A DNA stretch of 64,000 nucleotides from Erigeron canadensis (GCF_010389155.1 NC_057765.1:28832980-28896979); one strand, 5' to 3'. Positions 41,450 to 53,946 are shown, numbered from the stretch's first letter. The notes: a model not told the origin generated them from the letters alone. Made by a program: numbers and translations.

Positions 41450-42595
41450 TCAAGTAAAAAAACTTGAAGGCGAAACCATACTCTCCACATACTCAATCCC
41501 ATGGATCCTTCGAAAATAGCTAGGACTTGCAGAAACATTTATCACTTTATGCGAATGTGTCATGACGTCATAGATAACGAGTTCTTGGAATGATTCAACC
41601 ATTATGAGGACTATCCCGTCATCCAAAATACTTACAGGGCTGTACCGGAACTCTGATTTCAAATTTAACGCTAATGGAGATACTTCTGACCATGACTTCT
41701 TAACACCTTTCTTCGTCATTACCCACATCTTAAATCGATTCCCACTTTGATTCCATGGATAATTCTCATTCCGAGTGTTTTTTTGAGCAACGATGCAAAG
41801 ACATCCATGTATCGTACCCAAAGCAGACGACATGTAACGATACCTATCTAATAATCCATCACAAGGTACATTTATATACAAAAGCTTCATTTTGTTCACA
41901 TCGAGAGCCACGATCTTGCACTCTTGATCGTTGTACTTGCTATTAGCGATCCAATACAAACGCCCATTTGCAAACATACCCACATTGTTCAAATAGTTAG
42001 CATTTTGAACGAAGTTTTCTAACACGGTCCATGAATTCCTTTTAGGACTGAAAACATCACAAGTATGCCGGTTAGAAGAAGAATACTCACAACCTCTGAA
42101 TCTAACTATCTTTACGTCATCCGGGATGGATGAACCATAACCAAATCCATAGACATGGTTATCACTATTATTGCATTGAGAATGCAAGTCATCACGAATC
42201 GGCTTCTTTTCACTTGTAAATGGATTATATAAAACCAAATGAGTTTTAACAAGTAGCGGGTCATGACTAAGACAATCTTGAATGACTAAAAGGACTATCC
42301 CGTTGCATGATCCAACAAACGTGACAACTTTACCTTGTTCAAGCTTCCCAAAAGGTGAAGAGGAAGAAAGAGTGACCATGGAACGAGTGGTGTCGTTTTC
42401 ATAGCAAACATCGACTGGTACGAAGGGAAGAAGGATCTTTCGATCACCTCCCCATGACTTGATATAGTACGGGTCTGATAAAATACGATTCCAACGCTTA
42501 CATACGTATTTGACATTATACACCAAGAGGTTTATGGGAAGCCGAAGAAATATATTATGTATAATCTCGGCTGGCATAAATGAGATGTGCCCCAT
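41450..42595 (-). CDS. F-box protein with FBA domain, intact
   Basis: Single exon, 381 aa. The F-box is at residues about 4-48 (FMPAEIIHNIFLRLPINLL, then VCKRWNRILSDPYYIKSW), which binds SKP1 in an SCF ubiquitin ligase. The rest is an F-box-associated domain with GSCNGIVLL, LYNPFTSEKKPI, VYGFGYGSS, KIVRFRGCEY, DVFSPKRNSW, GRLYWIA and SILDDG, which would choose the substrate. It is like the large CPR1/At3g23880-type plant family. The ATG chosen is the one nearest the F-box; nothing in frame precedes it closely. It is the only unbroken member of a cluster whose other three copies (43,850; 45,205; 62,190) are decayed. Substrate unknown. Confidence 0.9.
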   Translation of the reverse strand: MGHISFMPAEIIHNIFLRLPINLLVYNVKYVCKRWNRILSDPYYIKSWGGDRKILLPFVPVDVCYENDTTRSMVTLSSSSPFGKLEQGKVVTFVGSCNGIVLLVIQDCLSHDPLLVKTHLVLYNPFTSEKKPIRDDLHSQCNNSDNHVYGFGYGSSIPDDVKIVRFRGCEYSSSNRHTCDVFSPKRNSWTVLENFVQNANYLNNVGMFANGRLYWIANSKYNDQECKIVALDVNKMKLLYINVPCDGLLDRYRYMSSALGTIHGCLCIVAQKNTRNENYPWNQSGNRFKMWVMTKKGVKKSWSEVSPLALNLKSEFRYSPVSILDDGIVLIMVESFQELVIYDVMTHSHKVINVSASPSYFRRIHGIEYVESMVSPSSFFT

Positions 42596-43849
42596 TTATT
42601 ATGATTTAAAAAAAAATGAATAGTAAATAGTAACTTATATACTAATATGCAAGCAGTAATGAAAAATTATTTTATTTTACCTGTTTTATAAGCTGAAAAT
42701 GGAATCGAGATCGAGCGATAACTCTAGCTTGGAGGTGTCAATTTATAGTATGAGTGAGTCGGACTTCAATTGTTTTGGGCTGGATGGGCTGGGCTCTCTA
42801 TCTTTATCTTCTTCTTTTTTCTTTTTTTTTTAAATCTTTATAGATAATTAACTAGATTGTGAATTTCAGATTAATATGAAAGAGATTTTCAAATCTCTCT
42901 AATTATTGGGATGGTTATGGTTATTTCTTACTTTAGTAAATTGTATCTTAAACTTGTTTATACTAATACTTTAAATTTGATGACTAAGTAATTCAAAAAA
43001 TATTATATAAACAATAATCTATTGGTCTAATGAGTAATGACGAGTCATCAAGGTTCGATCCTTTAAGTTGTAGGTTCGATTCCTGTAAAGTGCAAAATCG
43101 ACCCCAGTTAAATATCTCGGTGGTTGAACTGAGTGCCTATGCTGGCTGGTACTTATATTTGTATTACTTTACATATAGTTATACAAATGTGTACATAAAT
43201 CTGTCTACTTTCAGTTAAGATTCATCATGGTGGTACTTTAATTAATTAACAAGTTATATATATATGGTAATCTATTTCTGTAAGGGTTAAAATAATACAT
43301 TTATCATAAAATTTATGAGTAATTTTTTTTTTTATGATCGATGAGTGCAACCCATAGCTAGAAATTACTCGTAACAGTTACTCCGCAATAGGAGTTATTA
43401 AGTAATACACCAGGACAAATGAGAAAATGAGTTAAGGATATGGCCAGAGGGCGGGTCGGCTCATTGCATCTGATCTACACAATTTGGTACTTGTTTGAGA
43501 AATTATGAACATATTGGAAACTACACTTTTAGTACAGTATCATTGAAACTTTATAATCGTTATTTTTGCCCAATTTTACGGCCTTCCTTCTAGTTGATTC
43601 TTGTACATAATCAAAAGAAATTGAAGTTCGAAATAAAATTGCATCAATACAAGCAACTAAGGTATCATCAGAGTGTGTTTGTCATGAGCCAATTTGATCA
43701 TGATTTCAAAAATCCAAAATAAACACATATATATCCTCACAAACATTTAAAATTTCTCATAAAAAAATGACCAACTAATTTATTCAAAAGCAAATGTATA
43801 GATGGAAGAACAAATCAATTAAGCATTGATTATTTAAACAAGCTTGAAG
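42596..43849. other. F-box gene upstream region and spacer
   Basis: Promoter of the intact F-box gene, then AT-rich DNA. Around 43,015-43,105 two B-box-like words (GGTTCGATCCT and GGTTCGATTCC) follow TTGGTCTAATGAGTAATGAC, suggesting a tRNA-derived SINE remnant on the plus strand; this is weak. Confidence 0.45.
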
Positions 43850-44650
43850 GCGAAACCAAACTCTCGACATACTCGATCCCATGGATCCTCTGAATATAGC
43901 TAGGAGTTGCAGAGATGTTTATCACTTTAGGCCAACCTTTCTTCGATCAATGCATCATAGATCACGACTTCTTGGAACGATGTAATCTGTATGAGAACGT
44001 TCCCGTCGTCCAAAATACATATAGGGCTGTATCGGAACTCAAATTTCAGATTTAACTTAAAAGAAGATACATTCACCCATGACTTGTCAACACCTTCCTC
44101 CTTCATTTCCCACACACTAACGCCATCACTTTTTAGACTAGTAGCCATTTGAGCGACTATGCAAAGACATCCATTCAACGTACCCAAAACATCTAATTTA
44201 TATACATTAGGATTAGGAAAATGTATATCCGAAAGTACCACGAATCAGCATATGTCACGAGGACGATTATCTAATTTATATACATTAGGATTAGGAAAAT
44301 GTATATCCGAAAGTACCATGTTGTTGACATCGAGTGCTAGGATCTTGCAGAACTCATTATTAATCCAATACAAAGATCCATTTGCAAACGTACCCACATC
44401 TTTCAACGAGTCAGCATGTTCAACGAAGTTTTCCAACACAGTCCATGAATTCGTTTTAGTACTGAAAACATCACAAGTATGCCGGTGGTTATCGTTAGTA
44501 CTAGAAGAAGAATTAAAGAAGAATACTCACAACCTGACAATCTTTAAGTCATCCGGGTTGGATGAACCGTAACCAAATCCATATATATGCTTAGAGCTAT
44601 TATTGCATTCAGAATGCAAGTCATCAGGAATTGGCTTTGACGAGTGATTT
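43850..44650 (-). pseudogene. F-box/FBA pseudogene, N-terminus missing
   Basis: Closely related to the 41,450-42,595 gene: DVFSTKTNSW, ENFVEHADSLKDVGTFANGS, LYWI, ILDDGNVLI and QEVVIYDAL can be read in parts. It lacks the F-box, has frame breaks (around 44,480-44,530), and contains a 49-bp segment repeated 78 bp apart (44192-44240, 44270-44318) with a stop codon between the copies. Not expected to make a working protein. Confidence 0.85.
44192..44318. repeat. 78-bp-period partial duplication in the F-box pseudogene
   Basis: TCTAATTTATATACATTAGG and the following 29 bases occur identically at 44192-44240 and 44270-44318. Confidence 0.95.
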
Positions 44651-45204
44651 CATGTGACCGATCACGGAAATCTTGAATGGCTAAAAAATAAATACTCCTA
44701 ATAAATTAAATTAAATAAATAATAATACGGGATATATACGGTAAGATATTTGGAGTAGGCTCCAAGCTAGGCTTCACAAGTGCTACATTTGACCTTTCAT
44801 ATATACAAGTTTTACAAAAATGACCCTTTTATAGTTCTATCTCAACTATCGATCAAAAGTAAAGAAGAAAGAGTCATGACCAATATAATTCTTGTACAAA
44901 TTAAAACTTTAATTAGTTTGAAAGAGAATCATATCTGCGATGCAATACAAGCACTAATAAATTTGTCAAATAAGAGTGTATGCTATTAATTAAATATATA
45001 TGCCGAAATTTGATCAAGATTTCAAATTCAAGATAAAGAGATCCATCGTCACAAAACGTTTTCATATCAAGATTAGAATTGAGAAAGTAATACATATATG
45101 GAATTGAAACATATATTAATATCCAAATCATAAAAAACTGATGACAAACTAATTTTACTAAAAGCAAATGTACTAGAAGAACGTACATATTAAGCATTAA
45201 TTAA
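44651..45204. other. Spacer between F-box pseudogenes
   Basis: AT-rich. Includes the family's 3'-flank sequence (about 44,990-45,190, GAAATTTGATCAAGATTTCA). No gene. Confidence 0.5.
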
Positions 45205-45990
45205 ACAAACTTGAAGGGGAAGCCAAACTCTCCACGTACTCGATCCCACATGATCGTATAAAAATAGTTATGAGTTTCCGAAATATTTATCACTTTATGC
45301 CAACGTATGAATACGTCATAGATGACGAGTTTTCTGGACGAAGGAATCGGCATAAGAAAGATCCCGTCGTCATCCAAAATGCTTATATGGGTGTACCGTA
45401 TATCTGATTTCAATTTTAATATATTCGAACGAAGACTCTTTCAGCCATGAACCTTTCCCCTTCATTGCCCACACATTAAACCCACACCCGTCACTATAAG
45501 TAAGACTTCGAGCGACTATGCAAAGGAATCCATTCGGCGTACCCAAAACAGAACACTTTTGAAAAACTAACGACATTTGACGATGGTATAAAATAATCCA
45601 TCGGGTAACTCTATAATCGAAATTACCATGTATTTGAGATCGAGAGCCACTATATTGCAAACTTGATCGTTGTAACGTACCATTATTAGCAATCCAATGC
45701 AAAGACCCGTTAGCAAATGTACCCACCTTATGCAACCGGTCAGCATATCAAACGAAGTTTTCCAACACGATCCATGAATTCGTTTTAGGACTGAAAACAT
45801 CACAAGTACCCTCTAATTCTAACAATCTTTACGCCATCAGGGGTGGATGAACCGTGACCAAATCCATATACATGATGAACATCACGACTATTAATAATTT
45901 TAATAATGCATTCAGAATGCAAGTCATCAGGAACCAGCTTCTTTACACTCGTTAACGGATTATATAGTTTAATTGATAGAAGCACAATCC
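45205..45990 (-). pseudogene. F-box/FBA pseudogene, truncated by a retrotransposon fragment
   Basis: FBA-domain words are spread over several frames: LYNPLTSVKKLVPDDLHSEC, VYGFGHGSSTPDGVKIVRIR, TFANGSLHWIANN, ILDDDGIFL, VIYDVF. At least two frame shifts occur (near 45,400 and 45,790). The F-box end is missing: similarity stops near 45,980, where Copia LTR sequence begins. Confidence 0.85.
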
Positions 45991-47440
45991 TTTTGGGTTG
46001 CCCTCGAGATTCAAATAAATAGAATTGATAAAGGAGAAGAAAAATTTCTATTGAGAAATTTATCCCACATCGGTGGGATAAAAGAACCAAGAAGGCTATC
46101 CAAAGCTATATAAAGGGCCTTAGGGATTCATTCTTTTTGTATATCTTGGCTTGAGTATTCCCCTCCTTCTTTCTCCTCTTGAAAAAACTTTTCTATAGTT
46201 CATCCACACTTAGTTATTTTTTTTGAGTCGTCGGGTGTGATTCCATTAGAGGCACAACATTTGTGGTACTCGCTTCCAAGAGATTTGGAGGGATAATTTT
46301 AGTTGTTTACTACAACAACTAAAAGGTATGTATTTTATTTATTTATTTATTTTCTTTAGTAAGTTTAGATTTTTTACTAGAGTATTAGGATTATTATTTT
46401 ATATTCATAGTTATAGGTTCAATAGTGATAACATAGATCCTGTTTTAGGTTGCATACTCCCTTAAAAGTTTAAGTTAGTTTGCAGTGCCTAAAACCAATC
46501 AGTGGTATCAAAGAGTAAGGCTTGTTTTCAATTGAATTTGCTATAATTGTTGAATTGATTAAGATAATGATCTAATAATCATTGTATTTTGAAAAGTGTT
46601 AAAATACACCTTATACTATATGTAAAATTAAAAACTTAATTATTACTATATGTATAAGAATAAAGTCAGTCGAATCAATAGTAGGCCTCATTCACGAAGC
46701 TGGTCTATAAGGGGGGTATAAGGAAACTGCCTATAAAATGATAGTTTAATGGGTGTCCACTCTCACCCACCGCTTTTTTGATTAGTGGAGGGTTGTTAGC
46801 CGAACGGGTTTGATAGGACTATATTAATTCTCATTAAAAGTATAATGATAATAAAAGTAACTAAACCTCTTACTTAAATTCCAATCTTAGTTACTTTAGA
46901 AAAATGTGAAATTGTATGCTAACCCATGAAATTGCACATTACACTTTATAAGTCGTTAGTGGAGCGTGCGTGGTTAACCAGCACACTAATAGGGACTGAT
47001 AAAGAGTTATAATGGGTATCTCATAAATTGTCATTGTTGATGGAGCGTGTGTGGTTTACCATCACATCAATTGAGATGATAAATGACATTGAGGTTACCA
47101 AGCACATTTGTATGGTTATTCATATCTTGTTTGTGATCCTTGGTATCCCAGTCACAAATGAAAGAGCATAATCTGTGATTAAACATGCCATTGAATAGTT
47201 TCAATGAGTCTCAAAAGACCTACATGTATGAAATTTGCAATTAGATTACGACATCCCTTTTCTAAGTTGTGAATTTCATAGTTGGTACCTAACCTCGATA
47301 TTTCAATTTTGAGTTATATTAAGTTAAGTTTTTATCTAACTCAAACTACCTTTCTTTTAGAAATGGCTACCCCTAGTGAGAAAATCTCGGCCGTTGTTTG
47401 CTGGGAAAAAGAAAAGAAGGGTTTCATTAATCGGAAGCCG
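45990..47440 (+). mobile_element. Truncated Copia-type retrotransposon (LTR, primer site, leader)
   Basis: Contains TTATCCCACATCGGTGGGAT (a common dicot Copia LTR feature), a TATA box TATATAA (46107-46113), an LTR end ...ACCAATCA (46501) and, one base on, a primer-binding site TGGTATCAAAGAGTAAGG (46503-46520) of initiator-tRNA-Met type. A leader with two AC-rich GGAGCGTG(C/T)GTGGTT repeats follows, then an ATG at 47,363 (MATPSEKISAVVCW) that stops after 30 codons. Pol and the 3' LTR are absent. The left border of the LTR is uncertain. Confidence 0.7.
46503..46520 (+). other. Copia primer-binding site
   Basis: TGGTATCAAAGAGTAAGG, near-complementary to the 3' end of plant initiator tRNA-Met, one base after the LTR's terminal CA. 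Confidence 0.7.
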
Positions 47441-48270
47441 ATTCAGTTTATATAATGTTGGGCCCAACAACTTTTGCTACCATACATTAACACCGCCTTT
47501 TCAATTTGCTCCATACATTTGATGCTTCATGTATCCATATCTGACAAGAACAACCCTTAGGCATGCATTTGGTTTGGGCTAATTGTTATCTAATTAAATC
47601 CATATCCATATCGAATCATATGTATCATTGGCTAATTGGTTTGGGCTACTTTTTCTTTTACTACCTACGGCCTACGGGGAGAATAATTTAAGAGCCCCAA
47701 AATCAATTTTTTGTATTATTCTTTGACAAATACTATATCAAATCGAGTATACTATCCATAGCGTCTATATTATCCATCCTAGATATAGAAAAATATCAAT
47801 TTTTTTTTATATATTTTGGTTTTTTTTATTTTTTTAATAAGATGCTGGTAATTAAGGAGTATATTATTCCTTTCTTGAATGGGCAACTTGTTAATGACGA
47901 TCTTGTAAAGATGTAGCATTTTATTGACCCAATACTAATAAAGTTTGACCCAATACTAATAAAGTTTGGCCTGTTTGACATTAAGGTCCAACAGGGGGGT
48001 TGCCCGGTTGGCTCATTCCATTTGATCTAACACTAATGATGAAGACGACAATAATAGAATATTATAGGGGCATCTTATATAGGAATTCGCGCAAGCAGTT
48101 GAGTTGACCAACTTTGGCATAGATCATAAATAAAAAAAATTAAAAAAAGGAGAATTAAGAGTGTGGTTCGGTTCTCTATCATAAGTACATATATGATCGA
48201 GTAATTGGAAACATAACTATATATATTAACGAGGTCTTAAGACCCGTGCGTTGCACAATCAGGATGAATT

Positions 48271-48390
48271 ATATTTGTTTTCACGTAATAGTTTTAATTG
48301 AATATTAGTATTTTGATTGTTAGCGTATGGTTATTTGTTTTCACGTAATACTTATATTTATATATTAGTATTTTGATTGTTAGCGTATGG
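48271..48390. repeat. 60-bp tandem duplication
   Basis: Two copies of exactly 60 bp with ATTTGTTTTCACGTAATA and TATTAGTATTTTGATTGTTA; about 90 percent alike. Confidence 0.9.
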
Positions 48391-49942
48391 TTTAAAATTG
48401 ATTTATAGTAGAAGGGTGTTGAGTTGTGTGTAAAAAAAATTAACTACGAAGCATTGACTTGATGTTGTAGATGATGAGCTTAATTACATATTTTTCGACA
48501 TGTCATTAAAGCCCGTATTAGCAAATGGAAATAATATAAGGTTGGTGAATAATTTAGAGAAAGTTAGCATGGCACACATAGAAATATAAACTTAGAGTTC
48601 ATGTGAAAGACGAAGTAAGATACATATTAGAAAAGATAATACGGGTTTAGTTTCTAATCAAAATAAGTAGTATATGCTGGTGAACATGTAACACGAAAAG
48701 TCATATCATTTTAAAGTCAATAGAAATGAAAGAAGGAAATTGAAAGATCCATAACTGGATGGCTATGATAATGCTGGGAATGAATTTTGCTCTATTTTAA
48801 AGGTGAATTGGATTTGATATCGCTGATCCTCGTTCATCTAGTTTTAGCGTACGTGGTCTGAAGTTGTATTTTCTAGCTTGTTCTCTCTAATTTATGCCGA
48901 TGTGTATGGCATTTTTCATGTTGATCACATCCCAGTGCCTACAAATCATGACAACAATCGGGCTAGAAGACTCTTTGTGAAGTTGATTTAAAGTTTTTTA
49001 GGTTGTTTTGCAACAGTAACATTACTCTTCCCCATTTGAACATGTAATGATTTCAGTAGGGAAGAATGCAAAGTAATGAGAAGTGAATGATGAATTCCTC
49101 ATATATATATATAGACCCTAATTAGTACATTACTTAGTCTCTTTCACATTTCATCCTTTGAACTTCCTAATCATCATCAATATAATCAATTACAAACTCT
49201 TTCAATAATGCACATACCTACTAATAAATCACATGACAAATCAAGAATTTATTACCCATGCTACATACATTTGTAAACCATGCAATTAGAGTTATAGCAA
49301 CAGTTATGAAGAAAGATTATTTTAGTTTTAGTGTTTATTAATGACTCAACTTTTATATTATATATTATCTTAGTTTTAGAGCTGATTAATGACTCAATTT
49401 TTATATTATATAAGGATATAGATAGATTATATTACGTAGATAGATTTACTCGATAAACAACCATTAAGAATTTTAAGTCATTGAGACTTAATTTTAAGTC
49501 ATTAAGAAGATATATAAAATCATTAAGAAGAAGATACACTTAAAGAAGAAAAAACACATAATAGGCTTTTATAGTCATTAACAACAAAAATAAAAAGACA
49601 TATTAGGGTTTTAAAGTAATTATTAATAAAAATGAGATTATTAAGAGAGATAATGTAGTTTTAGTATTGATGGCAAAACTCAACTTCTATATATATCTAT
49701 ATATTACTTATAAAAAAATAGTCTTTTTTATTTTAGGAAATGCTGAATGTTACTCCATGCAATATTACAAAAATAACTCTCTCTTCTTTTTTATAAATAC
49801 CTTCTTTTTCATTCACTAATTTAATTATCTCCATAGATATATCTAAAATACCCTTAAAGAAATAAATTATACTCGTCGTCACCACCACTTGTCGCCGCCG
49901 TCACCACTACATTACCACCGCTGCATTGTGGCGGGCAACATG

Positions 49943-49982
<40 letters not shown>

Positions 49983-50038
49983 CAATCGTAGTTAATGGTC
50001 TCATCTCAACTGAATCTTAGTTACACAATTTGGTACAT

Positions 50039-50200
50039 CTAGCACCGTAGATAATTAATGAAAATATTTAAAGATAAATAATTAATGTTAAAGTAATTTA
50101 TTTAAAGGTCAATGGAAATTATTAATAAAAAATAAGTGTATTTTTATATAAAAAATTGCTGAATTTCCTAAAATAAAAATTTCAAAATATAAGGTTTAGA
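50039..50200 (-). mobile_element. Very short Helitron-like element
   Basis: Minus strand: TCTAAACC start after A, internal TTTCCTAAAAT/TAATTTATTT words shared with 38,623-38,962, and a CTAG end after GGTG. The base after CTAG is A rather than T, so the right end is less certain. Confidence 0.4.
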
Positions 50201-50259
50201 TAATTGATTGAGAAATTAGGAGTATCTTAATCTTAATCTTATCTTAATTTTAATCTTAA

Positions 50260-51213
50260 TCTTAATATATACTATAAGACAGTTGAACTAATGACTAATT
50301 AACCAATCAAATTGCTTAATTTTATCAAATTGATTCTCGCTTATGTCATCATTTAGATTAACTGCAAATTAAAAATTCTAATAATTATTATCCAAATATA
50401 TTATTATATAAGTATTTGTAGAAAAAATCTCATTAATTTACACTTTTTTGTTTTCCATCAATAATTTACACTTTTTACCCCTGAATACTTAATTTATTTA
50501 TTTTTAGCCATTAAGTAGAGAAGATTTTTTTAAAATTTTCAATCATTTAACAAATAAAAAAATTTCAACATATGAAATATTATCTACAAAATTATTTTTC
50601 AAAAAATGAAATAGAATATATGTGTTCAATGTTCTAGAAGTGTATTCTTTTTTAGTTTGTTTTACTTACAACTTTTACATTTAAATTTAAATTTAAATTT
50701 TCTCCCTTTATATATGTATATATATGTATATTAGTTTTACGTATTAACGTTTAAAGTTATAATTCACTCAAGTTAAGAGTCTTAATTGCTATTTAATTAT
50801 CATAGGACAGGTGATTGAAAATAAACTTTTTCGTGTTATGAGTCTGCATCATGATTAAAGACATATACTTGAATGTCAAGTACATGATCACAAGTATGTT
50901 TATATTTTAATTGTTAATTATCTTTCATAATGATATTTTATTATGGCTACAACTGGTTACAAAAAGTTATATAATGGATAAATTATTATAGCATGTGTCT
51001 TGTGGAAAAAACAATTTCATCAATATACCTTAGTTAATAATGATAGTGATAAACCTGTGATTATTGCACAACAACTTGCAAAGTATAATCCTTTGAACCA
51101 TATATTATCAAAAAAAATTATAAGCTTTAATGACTTAAATATATGAAGATCTAATATTAATAATTAATATCGTAAATACCGTGTTCAGTGTTGGACACGG
51201 GTCTAAAATCTAG
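50260..51213 (+). mobile_element. Helitron-like element, about 0.95 kb
   Basis: The 3' end is good: CCGTGT...ACACGG hairpin (51179-51200), then GTCTAAAAT and CTAG (51210-51213) followed by T. The proposed 5' end TCTTAATATATACTATAAGA after A is only a candidate. Confidence 0.5.
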
Positions 51214-51323
51214 TATTGGAAACTATTTGGTACTTATTAATTTGTCCAAATTTAAGGCTTTCTTGTTCTGGCTGATTCGTAAAAGTATATAGTTTCCAAA
51301 TTAACTGGAGTGTATGCAATAAT

Positions 51324-51931
51324 TGTTGGACACCATTCAGGAAAACAACAAGTTTATTGAAGATACATTCGAATTACAATAATTAAATTACAAGTAAATT
51401 AAGTAGTACTAAACAATACAAGAATACAAATAAAGAACATAACAGAAAAAGAAAGAAAGGCAAAAAACGGGCTGAGGATATGGTTAAACCAAGGTCCCTT
51501 AAAACTGATTTTGGGCCACCCAAGTGAACCCGACAGTTCCCCAGGGTACAACAGCCATAACCGAGCCATACTGAACTAGCCAAAAATAAAGACGGCTCAA
51601 TAGCGGCGATGCGAGCATGCTAAGTGCAAAGTGCGCCGCTAAAACGCCACATTACGCCTCATCGCCCACGCCCCCGGTCCCGGTCCCGGTCCCGGTCCTG
51701 ATCTCGGGCTCGGGCACGGGCGCGTCGGGTGCTTCGCACCCTCCTAGCTCACTTGGGGTGTAGCCCCTTATAAGGAATTATAATTCCTCCAACACTCCTC
51801 CTTATAAACATACTTAATGTTTATTCTTCTACCAATGTGGGACACACTCACATTAGTTAATTATTCTTTCAACTCCTTTTAACATATCTATTAACTTGGA
51901 TATTCTATGTTATTACATAAAATTTCCAACA
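51324..51931 (-). repeat. Copia 3' LTR (608 bp)
   Basis: TG...CA ends on the minus strand (TGTTGGAAATTTTATG...GTCCAACA). The central GC-rich part has CCGGTC hexamer repeats (about 51,674-51,700). The part above about 51,550 matches 61,675-62,039 closely; the inner part below it does not match the other LTR. Confidence 0.8.
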
Positions 51932-51940
51932 ATCCCCCAC
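51932..51940 (-). other. Copia polypurine tract
   Basis: Minus-strand GTGGGGGAT immediately before the LTR's TGTTGG, the primer for plus-strand DNA synthesis. Confidence 0.75.
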
Positions 51941-52452
51941 ATTAATAGATATGGTTATTAAAGATAAATTCCGACAGTCAAGTATTGCAGGATAAGTAGG
52001 TGTTACCCTTTGAACTTTCCTTTGTGAGTGCACTTAGTCTTCTAGCAGTTAGTAGAACTTGATGTCTTTGAACTAACTCCTTTTTACGTAGACGTTATTG
52101 CACATCACACAATACTTTCCCTAGTCTGGTTAACCCCTCACTTTCGTGTCCGTTATGGTCATGGAACACTATCCTGGTTCTGCGAGAGCTCTAGGAATTG
52201 TGCCCCCACAATTCCATTCGAAGCGACCACACTTCTCTCTAACATAGGTGATTGCTCACAATCATTAAAAGCTATAAGCTTAACCTCTATGATATCATTG
52301 ATTTGATATAGGAATGGACTAGGAAAAATTTGCAACTCACTTTATTGTGGTGGATTCTCCCCCCCACAGTGACTGTAAACTCCCTTTGATGTTTGGGGTA
52401 CTCCCCACAATGACTTCCTCTATTCGTACAATTAGGTTATCCTATTGAACCT
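51941..52452 (-). other. Copia 3' internal tail
   Basis: Non-coding Copia sequence between pol and the polypurine tract, with purine-rich blocks on the minus strand (ACTGTGGGGGGGAGAATCC, near 52,365). The end of pol (C-terminal RNase H) that should precede it is missing at the Athila insertion. Confidence 0.6.
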
Positions 52453-53922
52453 TGATGTGTCATATTTTATACCATTTCCCACGTGACTTTAGAACCAATT
52501 ATTCGTCATTTTGATAGTTTTATATCCAACTTTCGATGCTTTGAAGGTATGTTGAGTGTTTTCAGGTTGGAAATTGATTAGACGAATGAATTGGTCGATT
52601 TTGATGAGTTAAGGAAGAAATGGGAGAAAGATTCGGGTGAAATCGAGCGAAAGACGAAGAAAACGAAATCTGGAAGTTGTAACTGCCGTTAGCCCAGTAA
52701 CGACCGTTACATAGGTGGTTTGTGGTTTCTCCTGTAACTGGCAGTTAGAGAACTAACGGCCGTTAGAAATCAACTGAAGAGTAACGGCCGTTAGCCCAGT
52801 AACTCCCGTTAGGCCTTAAGTATAAAAGTAACGGCCGTTATCCCAGTAACGGTCATTACACGCGTGTTTTGTACATAGGATTAGTTAGGGTTCTGCACTT
52901 TTGGACGAATGGATAACACAATTTTGATAGTTTTCTCATACTTAGGAATATTTTGGGAGCAAACAAGTGATTAGGGTTTCGCTTATTTTCAGCTTTGGAT
53001 TGTAATCATCATTGCTACCGGATTATCATCATTCATTTGGTATAATATGATTTCCTCTCTATTTGTTTGTTCTTGCATTTCTAATATGAATAGCTAAATC
53101 TTCAGCACCCGCTTGGGTAGTAAGCATGTCATAGGGTCGAATTGATGTTGCTTGTGAATGTTGAACAAGGTTTATATGTTTAATCGAAGATCCACATTTA
53201 TTTGGATTTAAATATTGTTTTCAACTTTTATATTAATTGATTGATAATTGTAATTAGAAGTTCGGGAGAAATCTATGTCATTGTCAATTGATTTATGAAA
53301 TGGTTAATCGGTCTGTAATTAACCTGAAATCGTTGGAGTTCGGGAGAAATCAACGATGAAGATTAAAAACAATTAAATTCATTTCGAATGTGTAAACGTC
53401 TATGATAGAGGGATCTGATTAGGCGAATAAGCAGTTCGGGAGAAAGCTTTCAAAAGATTAAATCATAAAATCAACTCAGGAATTTAATGCTTAACTGTTT
53501 AGAGGAGAAATTAAGTGCGGGAGCAATAATTATCTATTTAGCAGTTAAAGTTTCAAGTATAACGGGAGTTCATCTTGTCTACTTTTTGAGTCGTTCAACA
53601 AATGCAAGTAGTATTTAGACCCGATGATTGGCATGTGAGCTGATCCAAGTAGGTGTTCATTTTTAAATCTGTGTTAAGATTCAACCAATCAAATACTCTT
53701 TGCGATTAATCCTACGGGATTACTGACTTTCTTCACTAACTTTGCAACGTGACAATTCGGTCACAAAACCCCCCTTTTTAATCTGAATCACTTTACTGTG
53801 ACAATTGCTTATTAAGTCCTTGTGTTCGACCTCGGTTTACCAAGTCAACTATATTGCAGACGAACGGGTTCACTTGCTAGGTATTTCGTGTTCATAAATT
53901 TAAGACTAGAAAATACACATCA
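52453..53922 (+). repeat. Athila-like 5' LTR (1,470 bp)
   Basis: Begins TGATGTGTCATATTTTATAC and ends AAAATACACATCA, with 8-bp inverted ends TGATGTGT/ACACATCA. Contains three perfect TAACGGCCGTTA palindromes (52754-52765, 52782-52793, 52829-52840) with degenerate relatives around them, and a TATAAAA box at 52821-52827. Confidence 0.85.
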
Positions 53923-53928
53923 AGTTTT

Positions 53929-53946
53929 TGGCGCCGCTGCCGGGGA
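53929..53946 (+). other. Athila-type primer-binding site
   Basis: TGGCGCCGCTGCCGGGGA, the tRNA-Asp-type primer site common in Athila elements, a few bases after the LTR. A second copy is at 58151-58168. Confidence 0.8.

Larger units (their letters stand above)
47441..51318. other. Gene-free AT-rich region
   Basis: No open frame worth calling. It holds a 22-bp tandem duplication (about 47,925-47,966), a 60-bp tandem duplication (48,271-48,390), an (AT)n run (about 49,943-49,978), and Helitron-like pieces at 50,039-50,200 and 50,260-51,213. GC-rich words at 49,880-49,935 (CGTCACCACCACTTGTCGCC) resemble the 3' parts of those Helitrons. Confidence 0.55.

Noticed and set aside
43015..43105. A tRNA gene (two GGTTCGAT(T/C)C words)
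   Set aside because: No cloverleaf can be folded and no discriminator/acceptor stem is visible; at best a SINE remnant.
44159..44572. 137-codon plus-strand open frame
   Set aside because: It is antisense to the F-box pseudogene and contains its duplicated segment; a shadow frame.
48231..48262. Another Helitron 3' end (GACCCGTGCGTTGCAC)
   Set aside because: It has the GC word, but no CTAG border and no clean hairpin; only the palindrome GGTCTTAAGACC is certain.
51660..51740. CpG-island-like promoter (CCGGTC repeats)
   Set aside because: The GC-rich stretch is part of the Copia LTR and occurs again in the other LTR.
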